Positions 6,088 to 12,528 of a DNA stretch of 12,528 bases are shown here, piece by piece. This DNA is from Alphaproteobacteria bacterium (GTDB taxonomy: Bacteria > Pseudomonadota > Alphaproteobacteria > UBA3830), in the NCBI GenBank assembly GCA_025998735.1, contig BNWJ01000032.1, positions 1 through 12,528 on the forward strand. Direction: 5' to 3'. How positions within the stretch are numbered: position 1 is the first letter of the stretch; every line of letters starts with the position of its first letter. The translations under genes and the position numbers were made by a program. The notes under the pieces are model-generated. The model did no database searches. It was not told the origin of the DNA and worked only from the letters and a program-made list of their open reading frames with translations.

Positions 6088-6115
6088 GCAGAAAAAGGGT
6101 CTAGCGTCACGCTGG
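6088..6115 (-). terminator. palindromic repeat directly after the alr stop, possible terminator
   Basis: Immediately after the alr TAG the minus strand reads CCAGCGTGACGCTAG, then ACCCTTTTTCTGC. Counting the stop codon, GTCTAGC and GCTAGAC also pair. A hairpin plus a run of five T is the form of an intrinsic terminator, though three C separate stem and T-run. It belongs to the same repeat family as 5891, 5958, 4346 and 8998. Confidence 0.5.
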
Positions 6116-7252
6116 CTAGACACCTATGTAGACACGCTTCACTCTATCTCCAAAGCGACACGCCACCTCATGAGGTAACGTTCCAAGCTCCAGAGCCCAC
6201 TTTTCCAGAGTATAATCCGGAGTACGAGTCAATGCCACCCAATTTCCTTCCTTCAGTAACGAATTATCAACATCCGTAACATCAATGACCGCATAATCCA
6301 TCGACATTCTACCAACTATCGGGACTTGCTTGCCGCCAATAAATCCATTACCAAAGCCTGAGAATTTCCTCATGAATCCATCGGCATAGCCTATTCCTAA
6401 GGTAGCAGTCTTCATTTTCCGAGTTGCAGCGAATGTCGCTCCGTAGCCAATTGTATCGCCGACTTCTATTTCGTTTATTTGCACGATTCGGGAGAAGATG
6501 TCCATAACCGGCTCGAGACTTCCGACTTTGTCTTCGCGAATTGAAAAACCATATATGGATTTCCCGGGTCTAACCATGTCGAAGAGATAATCCTCTCCGA
6601 GGAAAATGCCATTGGTGGCCGAAAAGCTTCCTTTTATATTTCCGAACGCATTCAAAACATGCTTAAATCTTTTCAATTGCAATTCATTTAAGTTGTGATC
6701 GGGTGTATCAGCGCAGGCCAAATGACTGACAACCAGCTGCAGATCGATATCTCTTGAGATTTCTTTGCTGTATTTGTCTGACTCTTCCATGGAAATGCCA
6801 TTTCTGCACATTCCGGTATCAATATGAATGGCCGCTTCGAGTTTTTTCCCGATTTTTTTGGAGTAGTCGGTCCATAATCCTATCTGATACATGCTGTTGA
6901 TAACCGGAATTAGATTACTATCCAGCAGCATCTGCTCACATCCGGAAAACAATCCACATAGAACGAAAATTCTCGAATCATTGCCGATGTGTTTTCTTAG
7001 CTCAATTCCTTCATCGACGGTGGCAACGAAAAAATGTCGACATCCTTCCTTGTGCAATTTTTTACTGATCGGAACCATACCGAAACCGTAGGCGTTGGCT
7101 TTAACGACGGCGGCTATTACAACATTATCGTTGTTTATGGTATGTTCCAGGGTATGATAATTTTTGGCCAGGGCATTTAGATTAATCGTTAGGACAGACA
7201 TCACTTGAGGTTCAATGTTTTTCAGTGCTGCACTAACATCATTATCTATCAT
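6116..7252 (-). CDS. alr: alanine racemase
   Basis: 378 residues, the usual length for the family, converting L- to D-alanine for peptidoglycan. The PLP-binding motif is VVKANAYGFG with Lys51; the second catalytic base is Tyr270 in IGYGATF; GYADGF (288-293) and GRMSMD (314-319) are the conserved C-terminal barrel-domain motifs. Start: ATG at 7252 has no clear ribosome site, and Met18 (before SVLTINLNALAKNY) is an alternative that fits the family start better. It follows dnaB with a small repeat-bearing ORF between, and dnaB-alr adjacency is common in alphaproteobacteria. It is probably co-transcribed with dnaB; a palindromic hairpin follows its stop at once. Confidence 0.93.
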   Translation of the reverse strand: MIDNDVSAALKNIEPQVMSVLTINLNALAKNYHTLEHTINNDNVVIAAVVKANAYGFGMVPISKKLHKEGCRHFFVATVDEGIELRKHIGNDSRIFVLCGLFSGCEQMLLDSNLIPVINSMYQIGLWTDYSKKIGKKLEAAIHIDTGMCRNGISMEESDKYSKEISRDIDLQLVVSHLACADTPDHNLNELQLKRFKHVLNAFGNIKGSFSATNGIFLGEDYLFDMVRPGKSIYGFSIREDKVGSLEPVMDIFSRIVQINEIEVGDTIGYGATFAATRKMKTATLGIGYADGFMRKFSGFGNGFIGGKQVPIVGRMSMDYAVIDVTDVDNSLLKEGNWVALTRTPDYTLEKWALELGTLPHEVACRFGDRVKRVYIGV

Positions 7253-7257
7253 TTTGT

Positions 7258-7452
7258 TTAACTCTGTTTTTGACTACCGCGTAGAATCGCAGCTAACACA
7301 TTGTTCGTCATCCTTGCAAGCGCAGCGCGGCAAGGATCCGGTGTTTCAGTGAATTTCTGGATTCCCGACTCCACCAAGAATGACATGCCGAGCTGTTTTT
7401 GTATTTTGATGCGATTCTTTAGCGGTTCCACTATGTAATGCCGCCACTTCAT
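7258..7452 (-). CDS. small ORF between dnaB and alr, built partly from a repeat
   Basis: 64 codons. The ATG overlaps the dnaB stop (ATGA) and the TAA lies 5 nt before alr, so it is placed like a coupled operon gene. Residues from about 23 to 48, including the stretch PDPCRAALARMT, are encoded by a 78-bp palindromic element of the kind that yields GWIPAFAGMT- or DPRLRGDD-like peptides in many alphaproteobacterial genomes. Only the first 22 residues (MKWRHYIVEPLKNRIKIQKQ...) and the last 16 or so are non-repeat. No known domain. It may be a spurious frame kept open by chance, or a repeat-made peptide that is translated because of coupling. Confidence 0.3.
   Translation of the reverse strand: MKWRHYIVEPLKNRIKIQKQLGMSFLVESGIQKFTETPDPCRAALARMTNNVLAAILRGSQKQS
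7307..7384. repeat. REP-like 78-bp palindromic element
   Basis: Outer arms GTCATCCTTG (7307-7316) and CAAGAATGAC (7375-7384) pair in 9 of 10 positions. Inside, ATCCTTGC (7310-7317) and GCAAGGAT (7330-7337) form a perfect 8-bp hairpin. The text matches the widespread CGTCATCC...GGATCC...GGATTCCCG...AATGAC type of intergenic repeat known from Rickettsia, Wolbachia and other alphaproteobacteria. Confidence 0.75.
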
Positions 7453-8903
7453 GAGACAGCCTTCTTTTCAAACTCTTCTGTTCGGCTTGGAGACAGGTTG
7501 TCGAATTTGGTATATTTTCCATCGAAAAACAACTTTACTGTAGCAATTGGACCGTGACGCTGCTTGGCGACTATAACCTCAGCCAAATTATGAACAAGTG
7601 TTAATCTACTGAACCATTTCTTATGTTCTTCCGGATCTGTTGGTTCTCGTCTGGATTCGTAGTATTCTTCGCGGTAGACAAAAGCGACAACATCGGCGTC
7701 TTGTTCGATGGATCCAGACTCCCTGAGATCAGACAGCTGCGGACGTTTATCATCTCTGGCTTCGACGGCTCTCGACAATTGTGACAACGCCAGAACAGGA
7801 ACATTCAGCTCTTTTGCAATGCTTTTCAATGTTCTCGTGATTTCGGAGATTTCCAATACTCTGTTGTCGTTTTTCTTCTCCGGATTTCCCTGAAGCAACT
7901 GCAGATAATCTATTACTATGAGATCCACCCCATGTTGGCGCTGTAGTTTGCGCGCTCTTGATCTTACAGCTGATATATTTAGGGCAGGAGTGTCATCAAT
8001 AAACATTGGAAGTTCGGCAATTCTTTTGCTTGCTTCTGCTAATTTTATAAACTCATCCTCTCTTATTTCGCCTCGGCGAATCCTTTCGGACGGAATGCCA
8101 GCTTCCTGGGATAAAATTCTAGTAACCAGCTGTTCCTTGGACATTTCCAGCGAGAAAAACAGCACTTTTCCGCCTCCATCCTTTTTCTTGCAATGGGCTA
8201 GCGCGGCGTTAAATGCGATATTTGTAGCCAGTGCGGTCTTTCCCATCGATGGGCGACCGGCCAATATCACAAGATCAGATCTGCTTAATCCACCAAGCAA
8301 TTTATCGAGATCCACAAAGCCTGTGGTTATGCCCACAATGCTGCTGTCGCTTCTAAATGCCGCCTCCAGGATGCTCATGGTTGAAGCCAACGCGCCAGTA
8401 AAGGATATTACGCCTGCGCGCTTATCGGCCATGGCCATTTCATATAATCTGGCTTCCGCTCTCTCTATCTGATCAACTGCGCGCACGTTCAAATCGAATG
8501 TGGAAGCGTTAGTGGAAATATCCTCTCCGAGAAGTATGAGCTGCCGTCGCAGATATAAGTCTCGAATCACTGTCGCATAATCTTTTACGCCAGAGATTGA
8601 TACAACGGCGTTTACCAGCTGAACTAAATAGCCGCCACCACCTATATTTTTCAATTCATTGTGTTTTTCGAAATAAGCTCTTAGAGTTATGGGATCGGCA
8701 ATTAATCCCTGCGATATCAGACTGCAAATTGCTTCATATATCTTTCCATTTACCGGAGTGTAGAAATGTACTGATAAAACAATCTCGCACACATCCTCAT
8801 AACACTCGTTATTTATGAGAATTGCGCCCAATAGCGACTGCTCCGCCTCAACATTATACGGCATTATTCTCATGTTGGTTTTAGCTAGAGCATTGGGCGT
8901 CAT
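7449..8903 (-). CDS. dnaB: replicative DNA helicase DnaB
   Basis: 484 residues, typical length. The N-terminal primase-interacting domain (about 12-115: PYNVEAEQSLLGAIL, GGGGYLVQLVN) is followed by a linker and a RecA-like C-terminal domain with Walker A GRPSMGKT (216-223), FFSLEMS, Walker B LIVIDYLQLL (328-337), the glutamine sensor motif VLALSQLSR and the DLRESGSIEQDAD arginine-finger region, then VAKQRHGP. It unwinds DNA as a ring hexamer at the replication fork. The ATG at 8903 has only a weak AGG upstream; Met11 is a possible later start without a better site. First gene of a probable dnaB-(small ORF)-alr operon. Confidence 0.96.
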   Translation of the reverse strand: MTPNALAKTNMRIMPYNVEAEQSLLGAILINNECYEDVCEIVLSVHFYTPVNGKIYEAICSLISQGLIADPITLRAYFEKHNELKNIGGGGYLVQLVNAVVSISGVKDYATVIRDLYLRRQLILLGEDISTNASTFDLNVRAVDQIERAEARLYEMAMADKRAGVISFTGALASTMSILEAAFRSDSSIVGITTGFVDLDKLLGGLSRSDLVILAGRPSMGKTALATNIAFNAALAHCKKKDGGGKVLFFSLEMSKEQLVTRILSQEAGIPSERIRRGEIREDEFIKLAEASKRIAELPMFIDDTPALNISAVRSRARKLQRQHGVDLIVIDYLQLLQGNPEKKNDNRVLEISEITRTLKSIAKELNVPVLALSQLSRAVEARDDKRPQLSDLRESGSIEQDADVVAFVYREEYYESRREPTDPEEHKKWFSRLTLVHNLAEVIVAKQRHGPIATVKLFFDGKYTKFDNLSPSRTEEFEKKAVS

Positions 8904-8934
8904 TTTTGTTTACCTATAATGATTTTCGGACATT

Positions 8935-8951
8935 TTGTGTCACAAACACAA
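8935..8951. promoter_or_regulatory. inverted repeat at the dnaB transcription start, candidate operator
   Basis: TTGTGT-CACAA-ACACAA, perfect 6-bp arms around 5 bp, sits right over the start site expected from the promoter at 8957-8985. A repressor site is possible; no known consensus was recognised. Confidence 0.3.
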
Positions 8952-8956
8952 TTCGT

Positions 8957-8985
8957 ATAATAGGCTTTATTTTTATCACATACAA
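8957..8985 (-). promoter_or_regulatory. candidate promoter of dnaB
   Basis: Minus-strand TTGTAT (8980-8985), 17 bp, TATTAT (8957-8962). The -10 is the same as in the ankyrin promoters; the -35 is weak. The leader would be about 45 nt. Confidence 0.45.
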
Positions 8986-8997
8986 TACCTAAAGTAC

Positions 8998-9025
8998 AAA
9001 AAAATGGATACAGCGTTACGCTTGG
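8998..9025 (-). repeat. palindromic repeat carrying the dapD stop codon
   Basis: Minus-strand CCAAGCGTAACGCTG then TATCCATTTTTTT: palindrome AGCGT-A-ACGCT followed by ATCC and seven T, matching the family consensus. The dapD TAA is the centre of the palindrome. A hairpin with a T-run here could end transcription of dapD. Confidence 0.6.
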
Positions 9026-9807
9026 CGCAGCAATTCATTTATGGATGTCTTAGCTCTCGTTTGTTCCGTAACCTGCTTTACGATTATTGCGCAACATATA
9101 TTCAAACCATTCGATTCATAGGATCCGGGAACGACAACCGAGTATGGCGGAACATTTCCATAGCTTATTTCTCCGGTTTCTCGATTAATTATCTTGGTGG
9201 AAGAGGTTATGCTGGTACCAGCCGCCAGGACAGCTCCCTCCTGCACGATCATTCCTTCCGTCAGCGAGCATTTCACACCGATGAAACAATTGTCTTCCAC
9301 AATCACTGGAGTAGCCTGCAGCGGCTCCAGCACACCTCCGATGGTAACCGCATCCGAGATATGACATTTCTTTCCGATTTGAGCGCAACTTCCAACTAGT
9401 GCATTGGTATCGATGAGTGTGCCTTCGTCAACGAACGCTCCAACGTTTATGAAACTGGTCATTACCACGACGGATTTCGCTATGTGGGCGGAATATCTCA
9501 CAACGCCACCGGGAACCAGGCGAAATCCAGCTTTAGCGAAATCTTCAGCGGTCCAGTCTTTGGTTTTCATGGGAACTTTATCGAAATATTCACAATGCCC
9601 CGCGGAAATCACTTCAGATCTTGTGTGTTTAAAAAACAGAAGGATAGCTTTTTTCAGATAATCATTTACCTGCCATTTCCCATCGATTTTATTGGCGATT
9701 CTGAGCTCACCGGAATCCAACTTGCTCATGGCTTCCTGTACGCACGATAAATCACCTGAATTATCGTTCCACAAGTGCTCAATTCCAGATTTCAAAGCTT
9801 CCTCCAT
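9016..9807 (-). CDS. dapD: tetrahydrodipicolinate N-succinyltransferase
   Basis: 263 residues. It transfers succinyl from succinyl-CoA to tetrahydrodipicolinate in the succinylase route to meso-diaminopimelate and lysine. The helical N-terminal domain carries KIDGKWQVNDYLKKAILLFF. The left-handed beta-helix of hexapeptide repeats follows (about 100-225), with GGVVRYSAHI, FINVGAFVDEGTLIDT, ISDAVTIGGVLEPLQATPVI and EDNCFIGVKCSLTEGMIV, as in DapD of alphaproteobacteria. AGAGGA precedes the ATG at 9807. It starts 10 nt after the hydrolase gene, so the two form an operon. Slightly shorter than usual: the C-terminus ends inside a palindromic repeat that supplies the stop. Confidence 0.95.
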   Translation of the reverse strand: MEEALKSGIEHLWNDNSGDLSCVQEAMSKLDSGELRIANKIDGKWQVNDYLKKAILLFFKHTRSEVISAGHCEYFDKVPMKTKDWTAEDFAKAGFRLVPGGVVRYSAHIAKSVVVMTSFINVGAFVDEGTLIDTNALVGSCAQIGKKCHISDAVTIGGVLEPLQATPVIVEDNCFIGVKCSLTEGMIVQEGAVLAAGTSITSSTKIINRETGEISYGNVPPYSVVVPGSYESNGLNICCAIIVKQVTEQTRAKTSINELLRQA

Positions 9808-9817
9808 GATATTTCCT

Positions 9818-10435
9818 CTAATTTGTCGGAAGTAAAAACTTGAGAGCCGCCTGCATCATATCACCATCAACATAATGGGCGGCGGTTTCACTGACAGCCA
9901 CATATACGCCCAAACCATTGCGTCTCAATACATCAATCGACGATATCATCATATCCAATGGGACAACACTATCTAATTTACCATGTATCATGACCAGTTT
10001 AGTCTTTACGTTGATATTTTTGATATTCTGATCGATCAAAACTCCGGCAAAAGATACTATGTGCGATACCCCCAACTTCAATCCCAGTATAATCGACAAC
10101 ATGGCTCCCTGAGAAAAGCCAGCCAAAATCACATCTTTGTAGGTGAACCCCTTCTTTTCCAGGACATCATCAATATATTCTTTAATAAGATGCTCATTTT
10201 TTTTGTATTCGATATTGTGATTGTCTGTATCTCCATAAAGAGGAAACCACTGATATCCATCATAGTTTCCATCGCATTTTTCGATTCCATCCGGAATGTG
10301 TACTTCGATATCGTTGAACGTTTTAGCAAAAATTTCACCAGCCGCCTGAAAGTTCTCCTTGCTTGCTCCATAACCATGAAAAATAAACATGATTCTTTTG
10401 GTTTTAGCTTTAGATTTGATTACATATTCTTCCAT
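9818..10435 (-). CDS. alpha/beta-hydrolase, carboxylesterase/phospholipase family
   Basis: 205 residues resembling the Abhydrolase_2 (PF02230, YpfH/EstB type) family. The oxyanion motif HGYGASKENF (20-29), nucleophile GFSQGA with Ser108, Asp155 in HGKLDSVVP and His187 in AAHYVDGD make a complete catalytic triad in the expected order. The family hydrolyses short acyl esters, lysophospholipids or acyl-protein thioesters; the substrate cannot be read from sequence. Cytoplasmic: no signal peptide. GTGGAG precedes the ATG at 10435. Transcribed with dapD, 10 nt downstream; the functional link, if any, is not evident. Divergent from the murA side. Confidence 0.85.
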   Translation of the reverse strand: MEEYVIKSKAKTKRIMFIFHGYGASKENFQAAGEIFAKTFNDIEVHIPDGIEKCDGNYDGYQWFPLYGDTDNHNIEYKKNEHLIKEYIDDVLEKKGFTYKDVILAGFSQGAMLSIILGLKLGVSHIVSFAGVLIDQNIKNINVKTKLVMIHGKLDSVVPLDMMISSIDVLRRNGLGVYVAVSETAAHYVDGDMMQAALKFLLPTN

Positions 10436-10470
10436 ATGGACTCCACAAATATACGAATGACTTTAGCCTA

Positions 10471-10498
10471 TTGATATGTATTCATGCAATAGTAATAT
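10471..10498 (+). promoter_or_regulatory. candidate promoter toward the micro-ORFs and murA
   Basis: TTGATA (10471-10476), 16 bp, TAATAT (10493-10498) on the plus strand. CTATTG/CAATAG (10469-10474 and 10488-10493) forms an inverted repeat across it that could serve as an operator. It faces away from the hydrolase gene. Confidence 0.4.
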
Positions 10499-10525
10499 TT
10501 TGGATCGTGATGGAGCGACAGCGTA

Positions 10526-10612
10526 ATGAACAGTCAAAAAATAACTCGAACAAATTATTTAAACAACACGCAGAGACTCCGTGCTTTGAAGAAAAAACCG
10601 CAACTTAAATGA
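10526..10612 (+). CDS. possible micro-ORF, 28 aa, basic
   Basis: MNSQKITRTNYLNNTQRLRA, then LKKKPQLK; about a third of the residues are Lys or Arg. GGAG lies 11 bases upstream, farther than ideal. Its stop overlaps the ATG of the next micro-ORF (ATGA). No family recognised. It may be a leader peptide, a small RNA-binding-like protein or chance. Confidence 0.25.
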   Translation: MNSQKITRTNYLNNTQRLRALKKKPQLK

Positions 10613-10677
10613 CGAAAATCAAACAAAGCGTTGGAAGCGGACGTCGTGTCATCGTCGCGATATATCCGATGTTTTAA
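10609..10677 (+). CDS. possible micro-ORF, 22 aa
   Basis: MTKIKQSVGSGRRVIVAIYP, then MF. It begins in the stop of the preceding micro-ORF and ends directly before the frame that becomes murA. Coupling by ATGA is the only support; no ribosome site of its own. Confidence 0.2.
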   Translation: MTKIKQSVGSGRRVIVAIYPMF

Positions 10678-10734
10678 TTGAAAAACATTTCTATTCATTG
10701 TAGGTTAATGCTAAGCAATAACAGAGGTAAGGCG

Positions 10735-12030
10735 ATGACAGAAAAAATAAAAATTCGTGGCAGACAAGTGCTGAACGGTGTTATTCCCATTTCAGGAGCA
10801 AAAAATGCTGCGCTTCCGCTGCTTGCAGCATCATTATTGTCTTCTGAAAAAATTTTACTAAAAAATGTTTCACCTCTGGCAGACGTAGGAACTATGCTGT
10901 CGCTATTGGGTGAGATGGGTGTTCGATACGTTGTTACCGATGATTCGCCATATTCTTCGACCATCGAGCTTCATGCGGATTCAATCAATAATTTTGTCGC
11001 TCCCTACGATATCGTGAAAAAAATGAGAGCAACAATATTAGTATTGGGGCCGCTGCTTTCGCGTTTTAATGAATGCACCGTTTCACTTCCTGGGGGATGC
11101 GCCATTGGACTGCGTCCAGTGAACTATCATCTGGGGGGAATGGAAGCACTTGGGGCGAAAATTTCGCTGAAAGACGGTTACATATATGCCGAGGCTCCCC
11201 GTGGATTAAAAGGAGCGGAATTTGAATTCCCAACCGTGAGCGTTACTGGGACAGAAAACGTGATGATGGCTGCTGTTTTGGCCACAGGAAAAACTATCCT
11301 AAAAAATGCAGCTAAGGAACCGGAAATTGTCGATCTGGCGAGCTGCCTAAATAAAATGGGAGCGATTATCTCCGGGCATGGATCAGACACGATAGAAATA
11401 CAAGGTGTGACAAGTCTACATGGGGTTGATTATTTGGTAATAGCAGACAGAATAGAAGCAGGAACATATGCCATTGCTGCCGGTATTACAGGGGGTCGTG
11501 TGGATTTAATTGGAGGTAATTTCAGAGAGCTCTTACCGTGTTTTATAGATAAAATGACTCAAGCCGGCTTGATATTTTCTGATATAGATAATGGGATAAG
11601 AGTGATATCTTCTGGTACAATACATCCAATTGATATAGAAACCGCACCATTTCCAGGATTTCCGACGGATTTGCAAGCTCAGAGTATGGCAATGTTGTGC
11701 CTTGCCGATGGGACCTCCAATATTTATGAAACCATATGGGAAAACAGACTCATGCACGTCGCTGAATTATCAAGAATGGGAGCGGAGATAAAAGTTTCCA
11801 GATGTGATCAGACGTGTGTGTGTCATGCATGTGTGACTGGAGTCGAGAAATTTCAGGGAGCGCCGGTTTTCGCGACTGATCTAAGAGCATCCTTTAGTTT
11901 AGTGCTGGCGGCTCTTGCTGCTGAAGGAGAAACTGTGCTAGATAGGGTATATCATTTGGACAGAGGGTACTGCGCCGTTGAACATAAATTTAAAACTTGT
12001 GGTGTTACGATTGAAAGAATAAAGAAATAG
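10735..12030 (+). CDS. murA: UDP-N-acetylglucosamine 1-carboxyvinyltransferase
   Basis: 431 residues from ATG 10735, which has GAGG seven bases upstream and gives the family start (MTEKIKIRGRQVLNGVIPIS). In-frame ATG 10708 and TTG 10678 would add a non-conserved leader. MurA adds enolpyruvate from PEP to UDP-GlcNAc, the first committed step of peptidoglycan synthesis. Conserved Lys23 in SGAKNAALPLLAAS; catalytic Cys122 in LPGGCAIGLRPVNYH, so it should be sensitive to fosfomycin as Cys-type enzymes are; late DLRASFSLVLAALAAEGET motif. trxA follows after 19 bp, probably in the same transcript. A possible nearby -35/-10 pair is TTGAAA (10679) with TAGGTT (10702), weak. Confidence 0.96.
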   Translation: MTEKIKIRGRQVLNGVIPISGAKNAALPLLAASLLSSEKILLKNVSPLADVGTMLSLLGEMGVRYVVTDDSPYSSTIELHADSINNFVAPYDIVKKMRATILVLGPLLSRFNECTVSLPGGCAIGLRPVNYHLGGMEALGAKISLKDGYIYAEAPRGLKGAEFEFPTVSVTGTENVMMAAVLATGKTILKNAAKEPEIVDLASCLNKMGAIISGHGSDTIEIQGVTSLHGVDYLVIADRIEAGTYAIAAGITGGRVDLIGGNFRELLPCFIDKMTQAGLIFSDIDNGIRVISSGTIHPIDIETAPFPGFPTDLQAQSMAMLCLADGTSNIYETIWENRLMHVAELSRMGAEIKVSRCDQTCVCHACVTGVEKFQGAPVFATDLRASFSLVLAALAAEGETVLDRVYHLDRGYCAVEHKFKTCGVTIERIKK

Positions 12031-12049
12031 AAAAAAGAGGAGAAATGTT

Positions 12050-12355
12050 ATGATATTAACAAATGATAAAAATTTTGAGTCAGATGTGCTTGAAAAAGAT
12101 TTGGTTGTAGTAGATTTTTATGCAGACTGGTGTGGACCGTGTCGCATGATATCACCACTCTTGGAGGAGATTCAATCGGAAATGACAGTAGATGTCGTGA
12201 AAGTAAACATCGATGAAAGTCCAGATATAGCTTCCACCTACAATATAATGAGTATTCCAACGTTGGTTATTTTTAAAAATGGAGAAAAAATCTCAACAAA
12301 TGTTGGTGCTGCATCGAAGGCAAGAATATCGGATTGGATAAAATCGCACTTCTAA
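12050..12355 (+). CDS. trxA: thioredoxin
   Basis: 101 residues, close to the usual 105-109. Active site WCGPC at residues 27-31 in VVDFYADWCGPCRM; cis-proline in SIPTLVIFKNG; C-terminal helix KARISDWIKSHF. A general cytoplasmic disulfide reductase that supplies electrons to ribonucleotide reductase, peroxiredoxins and others. GAGGAG stands seven bases before the ATG. It lies 19 bp after murA, so co-transcription is likely. No signal peptide, so it is not an exported Dsb- or Tlp-type protein. Confidence 0.95.
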   Translation: MILTNDKNFESDVLEKDLVVVDFYADWCGPCRMISPLLEEIQSEMTVDVVKVNIDESPDIASTYNIMSIPTLVIFKNGEKISTNVGAASKARISDWIKSHF

Positions 12356-12379
12356 TGTTTTCTCATCTAAATAAAAATT

Positions 12380-12528
12380 TCAATGTTTCACGTGAAACAT
12401 AAAAATGACAGTTTTCTTACTTTGCGAAAGCATTTCTGCAACCTCTGATATAAAACCACTCATAACTACATGGTGATCAATTAATGCACTAGATAACACA
12501 TGCGAAATCCAGTATTCCATTGATTTAT
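12380..12528 (-). CDS. 3' end of a minus-strand reading frame, partial
   Basis: Open from the window edge to TGA at 12380-12382. The last 49 residues contain MEYWISHVLSSALIDHHVVM, SGFISEVAEMLSQSKKTVIF and MFHVKH. The parS site encodes the final residues (MFHVKH). The composition looks protein-like, with alternating hydrophobic and polar residues, and an internal ATG at about 12520 would also allow a complete 46-residue protein. No family recognised. It converges on trxA with a 24-bp gap. Confidence 0.4.
   Translation of the reverse strand, partial: KSMEYWISHVLSSALIDHHVVMSGFISEVAEMLSQSKKTVIFMFHVKH
12384..12399. promoter_or_regulatory. parS: parS centromere site
   Basis: TGTTTCACGTGAAACA, a perfect 16-bp palindrome (18 bp with the flanking A and T) identical to the bacterial chromosomal parS consensus bound by ParB. 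ParB loads here and spreads to segregate the origin region, so this part of the window probably lies near oriC. Confidence 0.9.

Noticed and set aside
5874..6110. 79-residue N-terminal extension of MlaE
   Set aside because: It is encoded entirely by the repeat cluster, MlaE family proteins start near the chosen Met, and GGAGG precedes that Met.
5891..6115. CRISPR array
   Set aside because: Only two full units with a 6-bp gap, mixed orientation of the other copies, and no spacers of uniform length.

Overview
The window looks like part of the chromosome of an AT-rich alphaproteobacterium with an intracellular or host-associated life. This is an inference, resting on three things. The dnaB-alr neighbourhood fits alphaproteobacteria. 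There are two exported ankyrin-repeat proteins and several decaying accessory genes (APH_6_hur kinase, DUF2608, GrpB). Many small palindromic repeats sit in gene ends and gaps, as in Rickettsiales and Holosporales. No rRNA, tRNA, CRISPR array or intact transposase gene was seen, so the lineage is not firmly placed.

Layout. (1) 1-2300 is accessory and eroded: a possible upstream gene end, a nonsense-broken kinase start, an exported M15-type peptidase on the minus strand, a 40-codon ORF, then an APH_6_hur kinase remnant, a DUF2608 C-terminus and a GrpB N-terminus. The last of these runs into a fold-back element of about 140 bp, followed by about 250 bp of unexplained sequence. (2) 2304-5873, minus strand, reads mlaE-mlaF-ank2-(decayed mlaF)-ank1. 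I read it as a tandem duplication of an mlaF-ank unit in which the second mlaF copy has decayed. (3) 5874-6115 is a repeat-filled gap. (4) 6116-8903, minus strand, is alr, a repeat-bearing small ORF and dnaB. (5) 9016-10435, minus strand, is an alpha/beta-hydrolase and dapD. (6) Divergent from these, on the plus strand, are two micro-ORFs, murA and trxA. (7) A perfect parS palindrome lies at 12384-12399, inside the 3' end of a minus-strand reading frame cut by the window edge.

How the genes fit together. alr (D-alanine), dapD (meso-diaminopimelate and lysine) and murA (first committed step of peptidoglycan synthesis) show that the organism makes a DAP-type wall, and the exported M15 enzyme would cut such a wall. 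mlaE/mlaF form the inner-membrane engine of a phospholipid transporter, but no mlaD follows; ankyrin genes stand in its place. parS points to a ParB-loaded, origin-proximal chromosome region.

The most notable observations are the mlaF-ank duplication with two nearly identical strong promoters, and a palindromic repeat family (core CCAnCGTGACGnTGG followed by AYCC and a T-run) placed at the 3' ends of alr, mlaF and dapD in the sense direction. One copy supplies the dapD stop codon.
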